Source: PWQG01 sp050486205 (GTDB lineage Bacteria > Pseudomonadota > Gammaproteobacteria > Pseudomonadales > Pseudohongiellaceae). From it: a stretch of 64,000 bases of DNA. Shown here piece after piece: positions 57,521 to 64,000 of this stretch. Position numbers and translations under genes: made by a program. Under the pieces are notes generated by a model. That model saw nothing but the letters and a program-made list of their open reading frames with translations. It did no database searches and was not told the DNA's origin. Positions within the stretch are counted from its first letter, which is position 1, and every line of letters begins with the position of its first letter. The DNA is taken from contig JBJHCW010000004.1 of the NCBI GenBank assembly GCA_050486205.1, positions 248,001 through 312,000 on the forward strand. The letters run 5' to 3'.

Positions 57521-59074
57521 TCACGAGCTGGACCTTGTGTCGATGCAGCTCAAGGCCCGGGCCAGTCGCTCAATGTCCTCGGCCAACGGCCGGTCGGCTG
57601 CCAGCGGGTTCACCTGGGTCCGCACCGTAGCATGCAGCAGTCGGCTGCTTTCAGAAAAGCCTTCATGCGCCTCTATGTCCATGGCCTGCGCCAGCACCAT
57701 GGCCTCAATGGCAAGCACTTGTTGCAGCATTGTCAATGAGTCCGCAGCTTTCCGCGCAGAAACAGTGCCAAGTGGCACAATATCCTGATTGTCCGCGTTG
57801 GTGGGTATGGACTGGATGGAGGCGGGTATGGCGTTGCTGCGCAGTTCGGCCACCAGCGACGTGGCGGTGACCTGAGCGCCCATGAAGCCGCTATGCAGAC
57901 CACTGCGGTGCCCCTGCATGAACGCCGGCAGACCACCATTTCGTGCCGGGTCAGTGATGCGGGCGATACGGCGCTCGCTGTAGAGCGCCATCTGGATGAT
58001 GGCATTGCGCAGGTTGTCACTGGCAAATGCCAGATGTTGACCAAAGAAGTTGCCACCGTGCAGCACGTGATCCAGGTCGGCAAAGACCAGAGGATTATCG
58101 GTCACCGCGTCGAGTTCGCGCACAGCAACCGTGTTGTGCTGGTCGATCACATCGGCTACGGCACCCAGCGCCTGTGGCGCACATCGCATGGTGTAGGCAT
58201 CCTGCGGAAGCGGATTATGCTGATGAATGCCATCGTTGGTATCGGACTCCGGCAGGAAGCAGCCTTCGGCCTGCCAGGGCTGCAGGCGTGCACTGGATGC
58301 GCTCATCTGCCACAGCCACTGATGCACCTGTTCCTGTCCGGGGTGACGCCTGACCTCGCCGATCAGCGGGTGAAAGGCTTCCCGGTGGCCGCGCAGCAGC
58401 TCTGTGTACAGCAGCACAAGTGACATGCTGATTCGCAGCAGTCGCTGCGCCAGCGCGCCGTTAAGCGCTGCGATACCGGCGGTGACCGACGTTCCGTTGA
58501 CCAGCGCAATGGCATCCTTTCCTTTCAGCGTCAGCGGTTGCCAGCCTAGCTGCTCGTGGATCACAGCACTGTCAGTCCAGTTGCCGCCGGCCAGACTGAC
58601 GCGACCGCCGCCGGTGAGCGCACGCGCCAGGTGGGCCAGCGGTGTCAGATCTCCGCTGGCCCCTACTGTGCCCCTACAGGGAATTTCCGGCACCAGGTCC
58701 ACGGTCAGCCAGTCCAGCAGGCGCTGGATCAGCGCGGGGCTGGCGCCGGAGTGACCCTTTGACAGGCTGATCAACCGGGCTGTCATGGCGGCTCGTGCCT
58801 GCTTGTGAGGCAGCGCCGGGCCCACGCCACTGCACAGGTGGTATACAAGGTTCTGCTGCAGTTCCTGTGAGTGACCTGGCTGTACATAGGCTGTTGCCAG
58901 TGGTCCGTAGCCGGTGGTCACACCGTAGATCAGTCGGCGTCTGTTGATCTGTTTCAACAGATAGTCATGGGCCTGACTGATGTGTTGCCAGTCCGAGGCA
59001 GACAGTGTCGGGGTGAGCTCGCCAAGTGTGATGGCCTCGAAGGATTCAAGTGTTGTGGTGATGCCTGATGCCAT
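57521..59074 (-). CDS. Aromatic amino acid ammonia-lyase, tyrosine ammonia-lyase-like
   Basis: This 517-residue MIO enzyme has the cofactor triad Ala139-Ser140-Gly141 in GTVGASGDLTPLAH, the catalytic tyrosine Tyr50 in IYGVTTGYGPLA, and NGTSVTAGIAALNG. The substrate-selectivity pair in QQNLVYHLCSGVG is His79-Leu80; histidine ammonia-lyases have Ser-His here and Rhodobacter TAL has His-Leu. It is therefore predicted to release ammonia from tyrosine giving p-coumarate. No hut genes are nearby. It is divergent from an ACR3-type permease. Confidence 0.82.
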   Translation of the reverse strand: MASGITTTLESFEAITLGELTPTLSASDWQHISQAHDYLLKQINRRRLIYGVTTGYGPLATAYVQPGHSQELQQNLVYHLCSGVGPALPHKQARAAMTARLISLSKGHSGASPALIQRLLDWLTVDLVPEIPCRGTVGASGDLTPLAHLARALTGGGRVSLAGGNWTDSAVIHEQLGWQPLTLKGKDAIALVNGTSVTAGIAALNGALAQRLLRISMSLVLLYTELLRGHREAFHPLIGEVRRHPGQEQVHQWLWQMSASSARLQPWQAEGCFLPESDTNDGIHQHNPLPQDAYTMRCAPQALGAVADVIDQHNTVAVRELDAVTDNPLVFADLDHVLHGGNFFGQHLAFASDNLRNAIIQMALYSERRIARITDPARNGGLPAFMQGHRSGLHSGFMGAQVTATSLVAELRSNAIPASIQSIPTNADNQDIVPLGTVSARKAADSLTMLQQVLAIEAMVLAQAMDIEAHEGFSESSRLLHATVRTQVNPLAADRPLAEDIERLARALSCIDTRSSS

Positions 59075-59185
59075 CCGGCTGGGTCCTTTTGCATTTGGGT
59101 TACCTTGCCGATGGCGAAGGGTGCGCTGTGGGCATTATTCGTTGTGCGTGGTAGGGTGGATCACTCTTGTCAGGACACTGGTGTC

Positions 59186-60157
59186 ATGATTGTGCCGGCT
59201 CTGTTGGAAAAGTGGCAGGTAGCATTCTATCTGTTGGCAGCTGCTGTCGGACTGGCCCTGGGGTGGGCTGCCCCTGACGCTGCCACGTCCCTGGCCCCGC
59301 TGGTGTGGCTCCTGCTGGCACTGCTGCTGTACACCACTTTCCTGCAGACACCATTGACCGATATTGGCCATGCCTTTACCCGTCGTCGCTTCATGGTGTA
59401 TGCGGTGATCGGCAACTTCCTGTTTTTACCGCTGCTGGTGGTGGGCCTGACCGCGATTGCGCCAGCGGACCCGGCGATCAGGCTGGGTATAGTATTGGTA
59501 CTGTTGGTGCCGTGCACGGACTGGTTTGTGGGTTTTTCCCGTCTGGGTGGCGGTGATGCCAGCCGGGCGCTTGCTTTCACACCGATCAGCCTGCTGCTGC
59601 AGCTATGCCTGTTGCCGCTGTACCTGTCTATCTATGTGCTGCTGTTCACCGGGCTGGAGTTTGCTGCGCCGATGCTGCGTAAAGCGTTGCTGTTGGCCTT
59701 TTTTCTGATCATCGTGTTGCCCCTGGCCATTGCCGCAGCGACCCAGGTGATGAAGCCGCGTTGGGCTGCAGTGCGGCAGTTCGTTGACGCCTCGGCCTGG
59801 GCCCCGGTGCCGTTGCTGTCGCTTGTTGTGCTTGTCATTGTTGCGTCACAGCTGGATACCGTGCTGGGGGCTGCGCGGGATCTGGCCTGGGTGACGCTGA
59901 TCTTTGTTGCCTTTGCGCTGCTGGCCGCCCTGCTGGCTCGGGTGATGGCCGGAGGCGGGCGTTTGCCGTGCAGTGAGGGCAGGGTGTTGGCGTTCAGCTT
60001 CAGTACCCGAAATTCCTTTATGGTGTTGCCGCTGGCGCTGGCCTTGCCGGCCGGTTTTGAACTGGCAGCAACCGTCATTGTGCTGCAGTCACTGGTGGAG
60101 TTGCTGGTGATGATTGTGTACCTGTGGTGGATTCCTCAGCGTCTGTTTCCACGCTGA
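59186..60157 (+). CDS. ACR3/BASS-type permease (arsenite-permease family)
   Basis: This 323-residue protein has ten helices with the ACR3-like IVLVLLVPCTDWFVGFSRLGGGDASRAL, including the conserved cysteine in the fourth helix, and the late SFSTRNSFMVLPLALALP. ACR3 proteins export arsenite; related BASS proteins carry organic acids with sodium. No arsR or arsC is nearby, and the neighbour is an aromatic lyase, so an organic-anion substrate is possible. ATG 59186 gives the usual family start. Confidence 0.75.
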   Translation: MIVPALLEKWQVAFYLLAAAVGLALGWAAPDAATSLAPLVWLLLALLLYTTFLQTPLTDIGHAFTRRRFMVYAVIGNFLFLPLLVVGLTAIAPADPAIRLGIVLVLLVPCTDWFVGFSRLGGGDASRALAFTPISLLLQLCLLPLYLSIYVLLFTGLEFAAPMLRKALLLAFFLIIVLPLAIAAATQVMKPRWAAVRQFVDASAWAPVPLLSLVVLVIVASQLDTVLGAARDLAWVTLIFVAFALLAALLARVMAGGGRLPCSEGRVLAFSFSTRNSFMVLPLALALPAGFELAATVIVLQSLVELLVMIVYLWWIPQRLFPR

Positions 60158-60281
60158 CAGCGCCGGTGGCGTGATCGTGATTGGCCTTGCCGCGACAGCA
60201 GCATTGTTGAAGCAGGCGGCACGCTGCTCTAGACTGACCATCCCGAATCCAGTCCGGTGACTTGTCAGTGAGGTGCATCGT

Positions 60282-61253
60282 ATGAGCCAGGATACAGGCA
60301 GTTCTTTCGACCGTCGCAGATTTCTGAAAACCGGCGCTGCAGTTGCTGCCGGCATCAGCGCCGCCGGTGTGTTGCCCGCGCAGCTGTTTGCCGACACCCA
60401 TAACGCCCTGCCACTGATCACCAAAGCCATTCCCTCCACCGGGGAACAGTTGCCGGTGATTGGCATTGGTACCAACGCCTACAGTGTTGATACGCCGGAA
60501 GACATGGCGCCGCTGCGAGAGGTGCTTGAATTGATGCCGCAGCTCGGCGGCACCATGGTGGATACGGCCCGTGTGTACGGCCGTTCAGAAGCGGTGATCG
60601 GCGAAATTGTAGAGGATCTGGGTAATCGGGATCAGCTGTTCATTGCCAGCAAGACGCCGATTCGTGGTGAGTTTGGCGATCCGGAAGACGAACTGATGGT
60701 GTCCTTTGATCGCCTGCGCGTGGACAGACTGGACCTGATGCTGATTCACAATCTGCACGGACTCGAAGAGTTCATGCCGGCGTACATCCGCTTCAAGGAA
60801 CGCGGCCTGCTGCGTTATATTGGTATGAGCACCTCGTCCAAGGCGCAGTACGAGGAGCAGATGGCGGCCATGCGCCGTTACCCGCTGGACTTCATTCAGG
60901 TGGACTACTCCATAGACAATCGCAGCGCTGCTGACGAGATGCTGCCTCTGGCACAGGAGCAGGGCATTGCCGTGATGATCAATGTGCCATTTGGGGGCCG
61001 ACAACAGGCCGCGTCCACGTTCTCGCGTGTGAGCGATGTGGAATTGCCGGACTGGGCCGCAGAAATTGATGCTCACAGTTGGGCACAGGTGTTCCTGAAG
61101 TACATCGTGTCGCATCCGGCAGTGAATGTCGCCATACCGGGAACCACCAATGTGCGCCACCTTCGCGACAATCAGGGTGCAGGGCGCGGCCGTTTGCCGG
61201 ATGCTGACATGCGACGTGAGATAGAGCGTTTCTGGGACGGCCTGCCCGCCTGA
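60282..61253 (+). CDS. Tat-exported aldo/keto reductase
   Basis: This 323-residue protein has a twin-arginine signal (RRRFLKTGAAVAAGISAAG) and an AKR barrel (VDTARVYGRSE, IASKTP, LIHNLHG, GLLRYIGMSTSS) with a C-terminal IPGTTNVRHLRDN. It should fold with its cofactor in the cytoplasm and be exported folded. ATG 60282 with TGAGGTG is preferred. Its TGA shares a base with the ATG of the NRAMP-like gene, so the two are tightly coupled. Confidence 0.85.
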   Translation: MSQDTGSSFDRRRFLKTGAAVAAGISAAGVLPAQLFADTHNALPLITKAIPSTGEQLPVIGIGTNAYSVDTPEDMAPLREVLELMPQLGGTMVDTARVYGRSEAVIGEIVEDLGNRDQLFIASKTPIRGEFGDPEDELMVSFDRLRVDRLDLMLIHNLHGLEEFMPAYIRFKERGLLRYIGMSTSSKAQYEEQMAAMRRYPLDFIQVDYSIDNRSAADEMLPLAQEQGIAVMINVPFGGRQQAASTFSRVSDVELPDWAAEIDAHSWAQVFLKYIVSHPAVNVAIPGTTNVRHLRDNQGAGRGRLPDADMRREIERFWDGLPA

Positions 61254-62494
61254 TGCCGCGGCTGCGATTCGGCCCGGCCACTCTGGTGGCGGCAGCGTTC
61301 ATCGGTCCCGGCACGGTGGTGACTGCCTCCATGGCAGGGGCTGTCTACGGTTATGCGCTGCTCTGGGCCTTGCTGTTTGCCATTGTGGCCACGCTGATCC
61401 TCCAGGAAATGGCGGCCCGCATTGGTGTGGTGACACAGCAGGGGCTGGGCGAGAACCTGCGCGAGGTGGTTCAGCGGCCGTTGCTCAAACACGCTTTTGT
61501 GGCACTGGTGGTGGCAGCTGTGGTCATCGGCAACAGCGCCTATCAGGGTGGCAATCTCACCGGTGCCAGTCTTGGCGCCATGGCATTGTGGGCTGATGCG
61601 CCCTGGGCCACCGCGCTGCAGCAGCGACTGGGTATCAATCCCTGGGCCATGGTGCTGGGTGGTCTGGCCATCGTGGTATTGTGGCAGGGCCAGTACCGAC
61701 GCATCGAGCGCGTGCTGATCACGCTGGTGGCGTTGATGAGCCTGGCTTTTCTCACCACCTTTTTCCTGACCCGACCCGATCTGCCAGCGTTGTTCCGCGG
61801 TCTGCTGGTGCCCGGTGTGCCACCTGGCGGCGCCTTGACCATGATGGCGTTGATTGGCACCACCGTGGTGCCGTATGCCCTGTTCCTGCATGCGGCAAGC
61901 GCGTGCGAGCGATGGCCCAGGCAGCGCTACGCGATCGAGCCAGCACTGCAGGAGGCCCGGAGTGATCTTTATACCTCCGTGCCGCTGGGTGGCATTGTCA
62001 CGCTGGCCATTCTTTCCACGGCAGCGGCGGCGTACTTTAGCCGCGAAGCCTCGATCACCGGCGCGGCGGATCTGGCCGTTTCCCTTGAGCCGGTGTTCGG
62101 ACAGGCTGCGACCTGGCTGACTGCCACCGGACTGCTGGCCGCCGGATTGTCTTCCGCCATCACCGCGCCGCTGGCCTCAGCCTATGCGCTGACCGGTGTG
62201 CTGGGTCTTTCGCCGGACATGAAAGGCGCGGCATTCCGGTTGACATGGCTGAGCATCGTGCTTATTGGTATTACCGTGGCCTCGCTGGGCATCCAGCCCA
62301 TCGCGCTGATTGTATTTGCCCAGGTTGCCAATGGCATACTGCTGCCGCTGATTGCTGCATTTTTGCTGTTGGCAGTGAATCAGCAGCGAATGGGCGCGTA
62401 CCGCAACTCGGCGGCACGTAATGTGCTGGGTGGACTGGTCCTTCTGATGGCACTGCTGCTGGGCGCGCGCAGTATCGGGCTGGCCCTTGCCTGA
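61253..62494 (+). CDS. NRAMP-like transporter lacking the canonical metal ligands
   Basis: This 413-residue protein has eleven helices and the NRAMP fold. The first helix has FIGPGTVVTASMAGA where canonical NRAMPs have DPGN; the sixth has IGTTVVPYALFLHAAS where they have MPHN. Asp, Asn and Met metal ligands are thus missing, so Mn/Fe transport of the standard type is unlikely. The GNSAYQGGNLTGAS segment in helix 3 is retained. It is co-translated with the Tat aldo/keto reductase. The substrate is unknown. Confidence 0.8.
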   Translation: MPRLRFGPATLVAAAFIGPGTVVTASMAGAVYGYALLWALLFAIVATLILQEMAARIGVVTQQGLGENLREVVQRPLLKHAFVALVVAAVVIGNSAYQGGNLTGASLGAMALWADAPWATALQQRLGINPWAMVLGGLAIVVLWQGQYRRIERVLITLVALMSLAFLTTFFLTRPDLPALFRGLLVPGVPPGGALTMMALIGTTVVPYALFLHAASACERWPRQRYAIEPALQEARSDLYTSVPLGGIVTLAILSTAAAAYFSREASITGAADLAVSLEPVFGQAATWLTATGLLAAGLSSAITAPLASAYALTGVLGLSPDMKGAAFRLTWLSIVLIGITVASLGIQPIALIVFAQVANGILLPLIAAFLLLAVNQQRMGAYRNSAARNVLGGLVLLMALLLGARSIGLALA

Positions 62495-62558
62495 CTGTCA
62501 GGCGGTGGTGCGTCAAGGGTAATTGAGTGGATGATGCCCGCAACAGGAGACAGGACAG

Positions 62559-64000
62559 GTGACACACAAAGTGACAGGCAGGCTGAAGCGCCTGATGCTG
62601 CTTGGGCTGATAACGGGGGGGATGATGGCCTGCAGCACTGACAGTGCCCGCGAGGGCAATCCTGGCCCGGGTGTGGCGCGGGCCTTGGCCGAGCAGCGGG
62701 CCGAAGACATCAGTGATGTGACGTATGCGCTGGATATCAACGTGCCGGCGGCGCTCGATGAGGCGGTGACCGGCAGCGTGGATATCCGATTCACACGCAA
62801 CAACAGTGCACGGCCGCTGGTACTGGACTTTCGGGCTCCGCCGCAGAACGTGCTCGACGTGCGCCTGAATGGCGAGCCGGTGGTGTTCAGCACGCCGGCG
62901 GATCACATTGTGATACCGGCAGAGTGGATCGGCGATGGCGAGCAGGTGGTGTCGGTGGACTTTCGCAGCACCGACGCGGCGCTGAACCGACAGGAAGATT
63001 TTATGTACTCGCTGTTTGTGCCGGATCACGCGTCCACAGTCTTTCCGGTCTTCGAGCAGCCTGATATCAAGGCGCGTTTTTCACTGACCCTGACCGTCCC
63101 TGAACACTGGCAGGCACTGTCCAACGGTGCGCAGCTTTCCCGCACCCCGGTGGCGTCGGGCGGCGAACCTGATGGGCTGTTGCATCGGCTGCAGTTCGCC
63201 GATACCGCTCCCATCAGCACCTATCTGTTTGCCTTTGCTGCCGGCGAGTTGATGGTGGAGACAGCGCAGCGCAGCGGTCGCACACTGACTCTGTACCATC
63301 GTGAAACGGATGCCGACAGCCTGCAGCGAAACCGCGATGCCATTTTCGACCTGCACGGTGAAGCCCTGCTCTGGCTGGAAGACTACACCGGTATTGATTA
63401 CCCCTTCGATGCCTTTGAATTTTTTGCCATCCCGGCCTTCCAGTTTGGCGGCATGGAGCATCCCGGCGCCATCTGGTACCGGGCTGAAACCCTTTTTCTT
63501 GACCCCACCGCCAGCCGGGCGCAGGAACTCGGGCGCGCCAGTCTGATCGCACATGAAACCGCCCACATGTGGTTCGGCAACCTGGTGACCATGCGCTGGT
63601 TCAATGATGTGTGGATGAAAGAGGTGTTTGCCAATTTCATGGCAGCAAAAATTGCCGGCCCATCGTTCCCGGACCTTGACCTGTCACTTCGCTTTTTCCA
63701 GGCACATCATCCGGCCGCTTACGGCGTGGATCGCACGGCAGGGGCCAACCCGATCCGGCAACCGCTGGAAAATCTGCGCGAGGCCGGATCGCTGTACGGC
63801 GCCATCATTTACCAGAAGGCGCCAATTGTCATGCAGCAGCTTGAGACACTGATCGGGGAGCAGATACTGCGTCGCGGGATTCAGCAGTATCTTCAGGACT
63901 ATCGCTTGGGTAACGCCAGCTGGCCTGATCTGATAGATATCCTGGACCGGCGCACTTCGCTGGACCTGGCTGAATGGAGTCATGTCTGGGTCAATGAGCC
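62559..64000 (+). CDS. M1 family aminopeptidase lipoprotein (partial, 3' end beyond the window)
   Basis: From GTG 62559 (AGGAGA site) the protein starts with a lipoprotein signal (LMLLGLITGGMMACS). It then has an M1 N-terminal domain (YALDINVPAALDEAVTGSVDIRF) and the catalytic domain: the exopeptidase motif as FGGMEHPGA, zinc site HETAHMWFGNLVTMRWFNDVWMKE (HExxH with the third ligand Glu 19 residues later). The GGMEHP form differs from the GAMEN of classical members. At least 480 residues are present; M1 enzymes are usually 600-900. GTG 62571 and ATG 62595 are alternative starts. Confidence 0.9.
   Translation, partial: MTHKVTGRLKRLMLLGLITGGMMACSTDSAREGNPGPGVARALAEQRAEDISDVTYALDINVPAALDEAVTGSVDIRFTRNNSARPLVLDFRAPPQNVLDVRLNGEPVVFSTPADHIVIPAEWIGDGEQVVSVDFRSTDAALNRQEDFMYSLFVPDHASTVFPVFEQPDIKARFSLTLTVPEHWQALSNGAQLSRTPVASGGEPDGLLHRLQFADTAPISTYLFAFAAGELMVETAQRSGRTLTLYHRETDADSLQRNRDAIFDLHGEALLWLEDYTGIDYPFDAFEFFAIPAFQFGGMEHPGAIWYRAETLFLDPTASRAQELGRASLIAHETAHMWFGNLVTMRWFNDVWMKEVFANFMAAKIAGPSFPDLDLSLRFFQAHHPAAYGVDRTAGANPIRQPLENLREAGSLYGAIIYQKAPIVMQQLETLIGEQILRRGIQQYLQDYRLGNASWPDLIDILDRRTSLDLAEWSHVWVNE

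Noticed and set aside
57521..59074. Histidine ammonia-lyase (hutH)
   Set aside because: The selectivity pair is His-Leu instead of Ser-His and no hut genes are present; tyrosine lyase is the better call.
1..64000. tRNA, rRNA, CRISPR arrays, IS elements and prophage genes
   Set aside because: No cloverleaf-like sequences, spaced identical repeats, transposases, integrases or phage structural genes were recognised. The only rRNA-like stretch is the 15-base 16S tail match at 13798-13812.

Overview
The window reads as a chromosomal segment of a marine or salt-adapted heterotrophic gammaproteobacterium. The gene density is high, the base composition is moderately GC-rich, and there are no rRNA, tRNA, phage or CRISPR genes. 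The evidence for this lineage is a P. aeruginosa-like tolC/thiC neighbourhood, a ynjBCD-F cluster as in E. coli, a TonB receptor, PQQ chemistry, PutA, and a complete ectoine-breakdown cluster. No genus can be named from sequence alone.

Layout. 1-8.2 kb is housekeeping: CIA30-like protein, metY, a small membrane protein, hemH, divergent tolC and thiC, and a DAHP synthase. 8.3-12.1 kb pairs a secreted depolymerase-like hydrolase with a secreted haem c/PQQ dehydrogenase and a short-chain dehydrogenase; this resembles the enzyme pair used for polyvinyl-alcohol-type polymers. 12.2-14.1 kb has a haem-dependent N-demethylase subunit, a RAYT-type long inverted repeat, a ComFB-like nucleotide receptor, and an isolated minus-strand mini transcription unit with a maximal Shine-Dalgarno sequence. 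14.1-19.6 kb is an ectoine catabolic operon (doeB2-doeD-doeA-doeC plus DUF1330). 19.7-21.8 kb encodes a GnnA/GnnB-like pair, probably for 3-amino-GlcNAc lipid A. 21.9-28.8 kb is a branched-chain-type ABC importer with an embedded acyl-CoA ligase. PutA follows on the same strand.

32.1-38.7 kb is accessory: an AAC(3)-I-like acetyltransferase, an XRE regulator, a large Ig/FN3 protein with no visible secretion signal followed by small membrane-associated proteins (possible orphan toxin/immunity remains), a secreted unknown protein, a DMT permease and an AAA-ATPase scrap. 38.7-45.4 kb holds an ECF sigma/zinc anti-sigma/AhpD-like operon, a divergent AraC regulator and the ynjBCD-F transport/phospholipid operon.

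45.6-54.3 kb contains the most interesting system. A second ECF sigma factor lies upstream of thioredoxin, CcdA-like and anti-sigma-like genes. The same promoter pattern (GNAACA, 13 bases, CGCGTC) precedes the sigma gene, a TonB receptor, and an operon for a 24-cysteine NPC-repeat c-type cytochrome plus a DUF6969 protein. A weaker copy faces a DUF3179 lipoprotein. This looks like one thiol/haem/metal-themed regulon. 54.3-64 kb holds a bestrophin, a conserved unknown protein, a diguanylate cyclase, a tyrosine-ammonia-lyase-like enzyme, an ACR3-type permease, a Tat-exported aldo-keto reductase coupled to a non-canonical NRAMP transporter, and a partial M1 aminopeptidase lipoprotein.
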